11,000 bases of DNA from Syntrophomonadaceae bacterium (lineage in GTDB: Bacteria; Bacillota; Syntrophomonadia; Syntrophomonadales; Syntrophothermaceae). Shown piece after piece: positions 1 through 5,746 of this stretch. Every line of letters begins with the position of its first letter. Positions within the stretch are counted from its first letter, which is position 1. The DNA is taken from positions 1 through 11,000 of the forward strand of contig JARYMO010000031.1 in NCBI GenBank assembly GCA_029907055.1, read 5' to 3'. Below the pieces are notes generated by a model. The model saw only the letters and a list, made by a program, of their open reading frames with translations. It searched no databases and was not told where the DNA came from. The position numbers were made by a program, and so were the translations under genes.

Positions 1-945
1 CACTGCCCGATGTTCATCGAGCACATCCCCAAGATCGTCGAGATGCGGCGTAACCTGGTGATGTGGCAGGGCGACATGCCCAGCGAGGCGCAGATGGCCT
101 TCACCAACATGGAGCGCAACTACAACCCGTGGGGTGTGGGCTTCGCCAACCGCGCCGGCTGGCTGGACGAGCGCGGGGTGCGCGACCTGGTCAACCTGCT
201 GCCGGAAGACGGCGGGGAGTTCGAGTACCTGCTGTTCGCCGGCTGCGCGGTGTCCTTCGACGACCGGTACAAGCGGGTCGGCGAGGCGCTGGTCAAGGTG
301 GCGGCGCAGGCCGGCATCAAGTTCGGCTACCTGGGCACCGAGGAGTACTGCTGCGGCGATTCGGCCCGCCGCCTGGGCAACGAGTACCTGTTCCAGACAC
401 TGGCCAACTCCAACATCGAGAGCTTCAACAACTACGGCGTCAAGAAGATGGTGGTGGTCTGCCCGCACGGGTACAACTGCCTGAAGAACGAGTACCCGCA
501 GCTGGGCGCTACCTTCGAGGTGCTGCACTACACCGAGTTCCTGGCGCAACTGCTGGCGGCTGGCCAGATCAAGATGAACAAGTCGCTGGGCGCCAAGCTC
601 ACCTACCACGACTCCTGCTTCCTGGGCCGGCACAACAACGTGTACGACGAGCCGCGCACGGTCATCAAGGCCACCGGCTGCAACCTGGTGGAAGTGGAGC
701 GGGGACGCGAGTTCGGGTTCTGCTGCGGCGCCGGCGGTGGCCGGATGTGGCTGGAGGAGCACGCGGTCGAAGGGTACAAGCGCATCAACGACACCCGCAC
801 CGACCAGTTGCTCGAACCCAACCCGGACATGGTCATCACCAACTGCCCGTTCTGCCTGACCATGATAAACGACGGGGTCAAGGGCCTGGAGTCCGAGACC
901 AAGGTCCTGGACGTGGCCGAGCTGGTGTGGCAGGCGATGCAGTAG
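1..945 (+). CDS. (Fe-S)-binding oxidoreductase with two CCG (HdrD-type) domains, 5'-truncated by the window edge
   Basis: The frame is open from base 1, where it reads His-Cys-Pro, so the gene begins upstream. That first Cys-Pro looks like the end of a CxxCxxxCP [4Fe-4S] ferredoxin motif. Two cysteine-rich CCG domains follow. The first has Cys in FAGC near base 240, CCG at about 349-357 and CPHGYNC at about 461-480. The second has a Cys in the DSC motif near 610, CCG at about 721-729 and CPFC at about 844-855. This arrangement is that of heterodisulfide-reductase subunit D/GlpC-like proteins. In anaerobic beta-oxidisers, relatives with an N-terminal membrane domain act as ETF:menaquinone oxidoreductases. 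The hbd gene downstream supports that role, but the membrane part is not visible here. Family confidence is high; the exact electron partners are inferred. Confidence 0.88.
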   Translation, partial: HCPMFIEHIPKIVEMRRNLVMWQGDMPSEAQMAFTNMERNYNPWGVGFANRAGWLDERGVRDLVNLLPEDGGEFEYLLFAGCAVSFDDRYKRVGEALVKVAAQAGIKFGYLGTEEYCCGDSARRLGNEYLFQTLANSNIESFNNYGVKKMVVVCPHGYNCLKNEYPQLGATFEVLHYTEFLAQLLAAGQIKMNKSLGAKLTYHDSCFLGRHNNVYDEPRTVIKATGCNLVEVERGREFGFCCGAGGGRMWLEEHAVEGYKRINDTRTDQLLEPNPDMVITNCPFCLTMINDGVKGLESETKVLDVAELVWQAMQ

Positions 946-973
946 ACACCCGCAGGAAACATCGACGGTGGCA

Positions 974-1001
974 AAGGGGGACCGCAGAGGCGGTCCCCCT
1001 T
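974..1001 (+). terminator. Hairpin terminator after the Fe-S oxidoreductase gene
   Basis: A perfect 12-bp stem (974-985 with 990-1001, AAGGGGGACCGC against its complement) encloses an AGAG tetraloop 29 nt after the stop codon. The following tail, TCTTG, is only weakly T-rich, so this is a rho-independent terminator with a poor U-tract. Confidence 0.75.
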
Positions 1002-1049
1002 CTTGCATTGCCGGAGCGGTGCGGGGACGCGGCAAAAGTGCACCCGGGA

Positions 1050-1076
1050 GCAGGAAAACCAGGGCCGGGGTAGAAT
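1050..1076 (+). promoter_or_regulatory. GCAGG-N15-GTAGAAT motif, possible promoter of hbd
   Basis: GCAGGA at 1050-1055 is followed by GTAGAAT at 1070-1076. The same two blocks at the same spacing occur at 2821-2847. TAGAAT resembles a -10 box, but no TTGACA-like -35 lies 17 bp upstream. The promoter role is inferred. Confidence 0.4.
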
Positions 1077-1236
1077 TGCTTTGGTGTGACGGTGTGCCTG
1101 GGCTGGCCACGGGGTACGGGGGTCGGCGCAGGCAGGGAAGATGGGAGGTGGTGTGCAACGGGCCGGGTCGGGCCAGCGGCCCTTAGGCGGCAATCTGGCG
1201 CCGGGAAGGACACATACCAGAGAACAACGGAGGAAG

Positions 1237-1242
1237 AGGAGG
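1237..1242 (+). promoter_or_regulatory. Ribosome binding site of hbd
   Basis: AGGAGG sits 9 nt before the ATG at 1252. An earlier ATG at 1245 is out of frame with hbd, so the start at 1252 is well supported. Confidence 0.8.
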
Positions 1243-1251
1243 TAATGGGGA

Positions 1252-2091
1252 ATGAAGATCATGGTACTGGGTGCAGGCACCATGGGTGCCGGCATCGTGC
1301 AGACGGCAGCCCAGGCGGGGTTCGAAGTGGTGTGCCGCGACATCAAGCAGGAATTCGTGGACAAGGGCATCAAGGGCATCGAGAAGGGCCTGGCCAAGAA
1401 CGTAGAGAAAGGGAAGATGACGGCCGAGGAAAAGGACGCCATCATGGCCCGCATCTCCGGGACCGTGGACATGGCCGCTGCCAAGGACTGTGACCTGGTT
1501 ATCGAGGCGGCCATCGAAGTCATGGAAATCAAGAAAGCGATATTCAAGGAGCTCGACGAACTCTGCAAGCCGGAGTGCATCCTGGCCTCCAACACTTCGG
1601 CGCTCAGCCTGACCGAAATCGCCGCGGCCACCAACCGTCCGGACAAGGTCATCGGCATGCACTTCTTCAACCCGGTGCCGGTGATGCGCCTGGTCGAACT
1701 CATCCGCGGCGCTGCCACCAGCCAGGAGACGTTCGACACCGTAAAGGACCTGACCCTCAAGTTCGGCAAGACCCCGGTGGAAGTCAACGAGGCCCCTGGC
1801 TTCGTGGTGAACCGCATCCTTATCCCGATGATTAACGAAGGCGTGTACGCGCTGATGGAGGGTGTTGCCAGCGCCGAGGACATCGACACCGCAATGAAGC
1901 TGGGCGCCAACCACCCGCTGGGGCCCCTCGCCCTGGCGGACATGATCGGCAACGACATCTGCCTGGCCATCATGCAGACGCTGTACCGGGAGTTCGGGGA
2001 CCCCAAGTACCGGCCCTGCCCGCTGCTGGCTAAGATGGTGCGCGCTGGCAAGCTCGGCCGCAAGACCGGCGAAGGCTTCTTCAAGTACTAG
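1252..2091 (+). CDS. hbd: 3-hydroxybutyryl-CoA dehydrogenase
   Basis: The 279-residue product interconverts acetoacetyl-CoA and 3-hydroxybutyryl-CoA with NAD(P)(H) in the cytoplasm, in butyrate/C4 metabolism or beta-oxidation. The N-terminal Rossmann domain opens with GAGTMG (Gly7, Gly9, Gly12). The catalytic residues of the family are present: Ser116 in NTSA, His137 in MHFFNPVP, Glu149 in LVELIRG and Asn187 in GFVVNRIL. The C-terminal dimerisation domain ends in GRKTGEGFFKY, typical for this short family of about 280 residues. It follows the Fe-S oxidoreductase but is separated from it by a terminator and a long gap, so it is probably transcribed separately. The family assignment is firm; the physiological direction and NADH versus NADPH preference cannot be read from sequence alone. 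Confidence 0.97.
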   Translation: MKIMVLGAGTMGAGIVQTAAQAGFEVVCRDIKQEFVDKGIKGIEKGLAKNVEKGKMTAEEKDAIMARISGTVDMAAAKDCDLVIEAAIEVMEIKKAIFKELDELCKPECILASNTSALSLTEIAAATNRPDKVIGMHFFNPVPVMRLVELIRGAATSQETFDTVKDLTLKFGKTPVEVNEAPGFVVNRILIPMINEGVYALMEGVASAEDIDTAMKLGANHPLGPLALADMIGNDICLAIMQTLYREFGDPKYRPCPLLAKMVRAGKLGRKTGEGFFKY

Positions 2092-2122
2092 AACAGGACC
2101 ACCTTCCGCCGCGCGAGGAAGG

Positions 2123-2151
2123 CGAAGGCCCGGAATTGCTCCGGGCCTTCG
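2123..2151 (+). terminator. Hairpin terminator after hbd
   Basis: A 12-bp perfect stem (2123-2134 with 2140-2151; core GAAGGCCCGGA) has a 5-nt ATTGC loop. No T-run follows directly; a T-tract occurs only at about 2178-2182. It lies 32 nt after the hbd stop. Confidence 0.7.
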
Positions 2152-2192
2152 GCGTGATCCGCTGGCGCCCGCCGGGATTTTTCGCCTCCCGG

Positions 2193-2219
2193 GCAGGAAT
2201 TCGGCCTGACTTTCGCGAA
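2193..2219 (+). promoter_or_regulatory. Degenerate GCAGG...CGAA motif upstream of coaD
   Basis: GCAGGAATT at 2193-2201 is followed 23 nt downstream by CGAA at 2216-2219, then CACCATA. This is the weakest member of the recurrent motif described in the findings. It lies about 50-75 nt before coaD, where a promoter would be expected. Confidence 0.25.
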
Positions 2220-2267
2220 GCACCATAGGAGTTCTGCCGTAGCGGCGCCGGTGACGCCGGGGGGAGG

Positions 2268-2780
2268 ATGAAGGTGAGGATCGCAGTATACCCGGGGAGT
2301 TTCGACCCCATCACCAAGGGGCACATCGATATCCTGGAACGCAGCAGCAAGCTGTTCGACGTGATGGTGGTGGCGGTGGTCCACAACGTGAACAAGCAGG
2401 GGCTCTTCACCCTGGAGGAACGCGTGCAGATGATCCGGGAGTGCACGGGGCACCTGCCCAACCTGGAGATTGACTACTTCAGCGGACTGCTGGTGGATTA
2501 CATCTCCAGGAAGGGTGCTACGGCCATCGTGCGGGGGCTGCGCACGGTGTCCGACTTCGAGTACGAGCTGCACATGGCGATGATGAACCACCAGTTGCTG
2601 CCGGAGGTGGATACTGTCTTCATCATGTCCAACAGCAAGTACTTCTTCGTCAGCTCGTCCCTGGTGCGCGAGGCTGCCCTGCTGGGGGCGGACGTGAGCG
2701 ACATGGTGCCGCCCAACGTGGCGGTGCGGTTGAAGGCCAAGTGGGAAGAACGGCGACAGGAACGAGGGCCGCTGCGGTAG
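2268..2780 (+). CDS. coaD: Phosphopantetheine adenylyltransferase
   Basis: This enzyme transfers AMP from ATP to 4'-phosphopantetheine, giving dephospho-CoA, the penultimate step of coenzyme A synthesis. Visible signatures, numbered from the ATG, are PGSFDPITKGH at residues 9-19 with the nucleotidyltransferase TxGH motif (Thr16, His19), RGLRTVSDFEYE from Arg89, and SSSLVRE at 129-135. The length of about 168-170 residues is slightly above the usual 160, because of a charged Arg/Glu-rich C-terminal tail. Start choice is uncertain: GGGGAGG at 2261-2267 abuts the ATG at 2268, whereas the in-frame GTG at 2274 sits 6 nt from it and gives the family's usual short N-terminus. GTG 2274 may be the real start. 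The gene appears monocistronic, with hairpins on both sides. Confidence 0.97.
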   Translation: MKVRIAVYPGSFDPITKGHIDILERSSKLFDVMVVAVVHNVNKQGLFTLEERVQMIRECTGHLPNLEIDYFSGLLVDYISRKGATAIVRGLRTVSDFEYELHMAMMNHQLLPEVDTVFIMSNSKYFFVSSSLVREAALLGADVSDMVPPNVAVRLKAKWEERRQERGPLR

Positions 2781-2791
2781 CAGCGGCCCTC
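2764..2791 (+). terminator. Hairpin terminator overlapping the coaD stop codon
   Basis: An 11-bp perfect stem (2764-2774 with 2781-2791, core AGGGCCGCTG) has a 6-nt loop, 2775-2780, that contains the TAG stop codon. No U-tract follows. It could end transcription or block 3' decay. Confidence 0.6.
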
Positions 2792-2820
2792 TCGCCTCCT
2801 GCTGCTGACTCCCACCGCCA

Positions 2821-2853
2821 GCAGGGATCACGGGCTCTCCGTCGAATATATTC
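2821..2853 (+). promoter_or_regulatory. GCAGG-N15-GTCGAAT motif with a GAATATATTC palindrome
   Basis: GCAGGG at 2821-2826 and GTCGAAT at 2841-2847 align without gaps to the copy at 1050-1076. The second block runs into the perfect 10-bp palindrome GAATATATTC (2844-2853), an AT-rich island in otherwise GC-rich DNA. It lies about 210 nt upstream of the hydrogenase operon. Promoter or operator function is inferred. Confidence 0.4.
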
Positions 2854-2864
2854 CCTAGACCACA

Positions 2865-2909
2865 TGTCACTATGTCACTCCTGCAACACACTCTCCTGCT
2901 ACCTGTCAC
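2865..2909. repeat. Short interleaved direct repeats (TGTCAC x3, CTCCTGC x2)
   Basis: TGTCAC occurs at 2865-2870, 2873-2878 and 2904-2909, with CTCCTGC at 2878-2884 and 2893-2899. The base composition is lower in GC than the surroundings. Clustered short repeats of this sort are seen at the ends of some IS elements, for example the multiple terminal repeats of the IS21 family. No transposase gene or second end is present, so a remnant is only a possibility. Confidence 0.35.
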
Positions 2910-2960
2910 GCCTCAAACGCTTCATCGTATGCTCCATGTGCTTCAGCATGTTGGCCCCAG

Positions 2961-2978
2961 GTGCGTCGGCGGACGCAC
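2961..2978. repeat. Small inverted repeat before the [NiFe] hydrogenase operon
   Basis: GTGCGTC (2961-2967) and GACGCAC (2972-2978) form a 7-bp perfect stem with a GGCG loop, about 85 nt before the operon start. It could be an operator or a leader hairpin; no T-run follows. Confidence 0.3.
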
Positions 2979-3062
2979 GCCCACTGAATTCCTGGAGAGA
3001 GGGGGGAAGGCAGACGCTGGTGCTGTGCAGTACATCCTGACAGCGGGAGGTGGAGCATCGCA

Positions 3063-4964
3063 GTGGAGATCTACGTGCTTCCCAAGCAAGAGATGGGCGG
3101 ATTCGTGGCCGGGCTGGCCGCGCGCTACGAGGTGTTGGGTCCGGTGGCCAAGGAGGAGGAGTTCGTGTTCGCCCCGGTGAGTTCGGCAGCGGAACTCAGG
3201 CTGGACTACGACACCACCATCCTGCCGCCGCACAAGAAGTACTTCCTGCCCCCGATGGAAACCCTGTTCACCTTTGACGGGAGAGCCAGCGGCCGGGAAG
3301 TTGAACCCGCAGTGGGGGAAAGGGTCCTGTTCGGCGTGCACGCCTGCGACGTGAACGGGCTGCTCAGCCTGGACCAGGTGTTCCTGGGCTCCTACCCTGA
3401 CCCTTACTACCGTGCCCGGCGGGCCAGCACTGCCATCATCGGCCTCAACTGCACCGAGCCATGTGAGAACGGGTTCTGTTCGTCCTTCAACACCGGCCCG
3501 GGCATGGACCGTGGCTACGACCTTGCCCTGACCGACATCGGCGAAGCATTCCTGGTAGAGGTGGGCAGCGAGAGGGGGAAAGAACTGGCGAAGGGACTGG
3601 CCCCTGCCAGCGATGAGCACCTCATTGCCAAGAACCGTGCGCTGCGCGCCGCGCAGCAGATGATTACCCGCCGCATCGACACCGAGGGGCTGGCCCAACT
3701 GCTGCACGAGAACGTCGAGCACGCGGAGTGGGAGGAGCTGGCCGAGATCTGCCTCAGCTGCGGGTCCTGCACCAACGTGTGTCCCACCTGCTTCTGTTTC
3801 GGGGTCAAGGACTACGTGGAGCTCGACCTCACCACCGGCACGCGCCCGCGCGAGTGGGACTCCTGCCAGTTCTACGAGTTCTCGCGCGTGGCCATGGACC
3901 ACGTGTTCCGCCCCGGGCGGCCGGCGCGCATCAAGCAACGCATGTACCACAAGCTGACGTACTTCCAGCAGCAGTTCGATGCCCCCGGCTGCGTGGGCTG
4001 TGGCCGCTGCGTGACCTACTGCATCGTCGACATCGACCCGGTGGAGATCGTCGAGAACATCCAGGAGAACCCCAACCCGGGCAAAGAAGTGCACCTGTAC
4101 ACGCCCCCGCCGCGCCGGGAATGCCCTGACACCAGCCCTTGGAAGCCGCTTCCCGCGGTCATCAAGGGCATCAAGAAGCAGACAGCCGACACCACCACCT
4201 ACACCCTGGCCTTCCAGGACCCCAAGGTGCAGGAGGCCTACACCTACCAGCCGGGGGTCTTCAACATGGTCAGCCTGTTCGGCCTGGGGGAGGCTCCCAT
4301 CTCCATCAGTTCCAGCGCTGACACGCGCGGGAGCTTCGACCACACCATCCGGGCCGTGGGCAACGTGACCAACGCGCTGGAGAAGTGCCAGGTGGGCGAC
4401 GTCATCGGCATCCGGGGGCCCTATGGCAGGGGGTGGCCGGTAGAGGAGATGGAAGGCAAGAACGTGCTGCTCATCGCCGGCGGCATCGGGCTGGCTCCCC
4501 TGCGCCCGGTCATCAAGCACATCCAGGCCCGGCGGGACCGTTACGGGAGCCTGGAGATCCTGTACGGGGCGCGGACGCCGGCGGACATGCTGTTCACCGA
4601 CGAGTTCGACGAGTGGCGCGCCATCCCTGACACCAAGCTGTACCTGACCGTGGACCGGGCGGACCCGGCCGACTGCTGGCAGTTCAACGTGGGAGTGGTG
4701 ACCACGCTGTGCGACCTCATGGCGGCGGTGCCAGAGAACACGGTGGTGGTGACCTGCGGCCCGGACATCATGATGAAGTTCGTGGTCAAAACCCTGCTGG
4801 GGCGGGGATTCTCTCCCGAGCAGATATTCGTGTCCCTGGAACGGCGCATGAGTTGCGGCATCAAGAAGTGTGGCAACTGCCAGATCGGGCCGGTGTTCGT
4901 GTGCCAGGACGGGCCGGTGTTCAGGTATTCCGATGTCCAGGACCTGCCGGAGGAGATCCTGTAG
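3063..4964 (+). CDS. Fused beta+gamma electron-transfer subunit of a group-3b-like [NiFe] hydrogenase
   Basis: The 633-residue cytoplasmic protein should shuttle electrons between the hydrogenase and NAD(P)(H). Residues ~1-345 resemble the HydB/AsrA-type Fe-S subunit, with [4Fe-4S] motifs CLSCGSCTNVC (Cys230, 233, 236, 240) and CVGCGRCVTYC (Cys310, 313, 316, 320). A Pro-rich linker around 345-362 joins a HydG/AsrB-like ferredoxin-reductase module: an FAD-binding barrel, an NAD(P)-binding fold with LLIAGGIGLAP (Gly473-Gly476), and a C-terminal [2Fe-2S] motif with Cys598, 603, 606 and 614. In sulfhydrogenases these are normally two proteins of about 340-370 and 290 residues, so this is a fusion. 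The start is GTG; GGGAGG at 3045-3050 lies 12 nt upstream. Small and large hydrogenase subunits follow, making sulfite reductase unlikely. NAD versus NADP preference is unknown. Confidence 0.9.
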   Translation: MEIYVLPKQEMGGFVAGLAARYEVLGPVAKEEEFVFAPVSSAAELRLDYDTTILPPHKKYFLPPMETLFTFDGRASGREVEPAVGERVLFGVHACDVNGLLSLDQVFLGSYPDPYYRARRASTAIIGLNCTEPCENGFCSSFNTGPGMDRGYDLALTDIGEAFLVEVGSERGKELAKGLAPASDEHLIAKNRALRAAQQMITRRIDTEGLAQLLHENVEHAEWEELAEICLSCGSCTNVCPTCFCFGVKDYVELDLTTGTRPREWDSCQFYEFSRVAMDHVFRPGRPARIKQRMYHKLTYFQQQFDAPGCVGCGRCVTYCIVDIDPVEIVENIQENPNPGKEVHLYTPPPRRECPDTSPWKPLPAVIKGIKKQTADTTTYTLAFQDPKVQEAYTYQPGVFNMVSLFGLGEAPISISSSADTRGSFDHTIRAVGNVTNALEKCQVGDVIGIRGPYGRGWPVEEMEGKNVLLIAGGIGLAPLRPVIKHIQARRDRYGSLEILYGARTPADMLFTDEFDEWRAIPDTKLYLTVDRADPADCWQFNVGVVTTLCDLMAAVPENTVVVTCGPDIMMKFVVKTLLGRGFSPEQIFVSLERRMSCGIKKCGNCQIGPVFVCQDGPVFRYSDVQDLPEEIL

Positions 4965-4970
4965 AGGAGG
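4965..4970 (+). promoter_or_regulatory. Ribosome binding site of the [NiFe] small subunit
   Basis: AGGAGG begins right after the TAG of the preceding gene and lies 8 nt before the GTG at 4979. This fixes that GTG as the start and rejects the longer upstream open frame that overlaps the fusion gene. Confidence 0.8.
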
Positions 4971-4978
4971 TGGACCGG

Positions 4979-5746
4979 GTGGCAAAGCCGAAACTGGCGT
5001 TTTTCAAGTTCACGTCGTGCGCGGGGTGTCTCCTCTCGGTGCTCAACCTGGAAGACCACCTGCTGGACATCGTGGGGGCGGTGGACATCGTGCATTTCCT
5101 GATGGCCAGGCGCGAAACGCAGCCAGGCCCCTACGACGTGGCGTTCATCGAGGGAGCGGTCAGCACCCCGCACGAAGTGGAGCAGTTGAAAGAGATCCGT
5201 CGGCAGTCGAAGGTGCTGGTGGCGCTCGGCAACTGTGCGGTCACCGGCGGCGTCCCCTCCATGAAGAACTTCGCCGGCAGCGAGCGCGAAATGGAGGAAC
5301 GGGTGTACAGCGAGACCTGGGATATCAAGTCCATCCCCGTACGGGGCCTCGATTACTACGTCAAGGTGGACGAGTACCTGCGTGGCTGCTCCATCGACCT
5401 CAACGAGCTGGTGGTGCTGCTCAAGAGCCTGCTGCTGGGGGTCAGCCCGCGTTTCAGGCCCCACAGCGTGTGCAACGAATGCAAGCTGAAGGAGAACGTC
5501 TGCCTGCTCATCAGCAAGGGCAAGGCCTGCATGGGTTCGGTCTCGGCCGCCGGCTGCGGCGCCCTGTGCCCGTCGCTCAACCGTCCCTGCGAGGGGTGTC
5601 GCGGCCCCTCCAACGACGCCAATGCCGAGGCCCTGGCGTACACGTTCGTCTCGGACCTGGGGCTGTCACCGGAGGAAGTCCGGCGCAAGTTCCAGAAATA
5701 TGCAGGGAACACGCCCGCCTTCAGGAAAGGAGCTGAGGCACTGTGA
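4979..5746 (+). CDS. [NiFe] hydrogenase small subunit (delta, HydD-like)
   Basis: The 255-residue subunit carries the Fe-S clusters that relay electrons from the NiFe site to the diaphorase subunit. The N-terminus has SCAGC (Cys14, Cys17), followed by GNCAVTGG (Cys86) and RGC (Cys137), which form the proximal [4Fe-4S] site. The C-terminal part has two more cysteine groups: CNEC with a following NVC, then ACMGS, AAGCGALCP and RPCEGC, as in group 3 enzymes with three clusters. There is no twin-arginine signal peptide, in keeping with a soluble cytoplasmic enzyme. The start is GTG, 14 nt after the fusion gene, with an ideal Shine-Dalgarno sequence. The stop TGA overlaps the GTG start of the large subunit by 4 nt, indicating translational coupling. 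Confidence 0.93.
   Translation: MAKPKLAFFKFTSCAGCLLSVLNLEDHLLDIVGAVDIVHFLMARRETQPGPYDVAFIEGAVSTPHEVEQLKEIRRQSKVLVALGNCAVTGGVPSMKNFAGSEREMEERVYSETWDIKSIPVRGLDYYVKVDEYLRGCSIDLNELVVLLKSLLLGVSPRFRPHSVCNECKLKENVCLLISKGKACMGSVSAAGCGALCPSLNRPCEGCRGPSNDANAEALAYTFVSDLGLSPEEVRRKFQKYAGNTPAFRKGAEAL

Larger units (their letters stand above)
1002..1251. other. Intergenic leader upstream of hbd, no gene seen
   Basis: Together with the terminator just before it, this fills a 306-bp gap between two genes. Short open frames here have no recognisable protein features. It contains one copy of the GCAGG-N15-GTNGAAT motif (1050-1076), whose TAGAAT could serve as a -10 element, and ends in the hbd ribosome binding site. 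I see no tRNA, repeat array or known riboswitch core. Confidence 0.5.

Noticed and set aside
603..2226. Long minus-strand open frames opposite the Fe-S oxidoreductase and hbd
   Set aside because: They are antisense to genes with complete catalytic motifs and run through the intergenic terminator hairpins. No family features are visible.
3063..4964. Anaerobic sulfite reductase AsrA/AsrB instead of hydrogenase subunits
   Set aside because: The two modules are homologous to AsrA and AsrB, but no AsrC-like siroheme subunit follows. [NiFe] small and large subunits and their protease lie in the same operon.
4709..4978. An upstream-extended start for the [NiFe] small subunit overlapping the fusion gene
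   Set aside because: The extension reads as an out-of-frame shadow of the reductase domain. AGGAGG at 4965-4970 points to GTG 4979, which gives the usual small-subunit N-terminus.
2943..4985. A 680-residue open frame on the minus strand antisense to the hydrogenase fusion gene
   Set aside because: Its His/Arg/Val/Leu/Gly/Ala-heavy, low-complexity composition is typical of the antisense of a high-GC gene. The opposite strand carries intact Fe-S, FAD and NAD motifs with a ribosome binding site.
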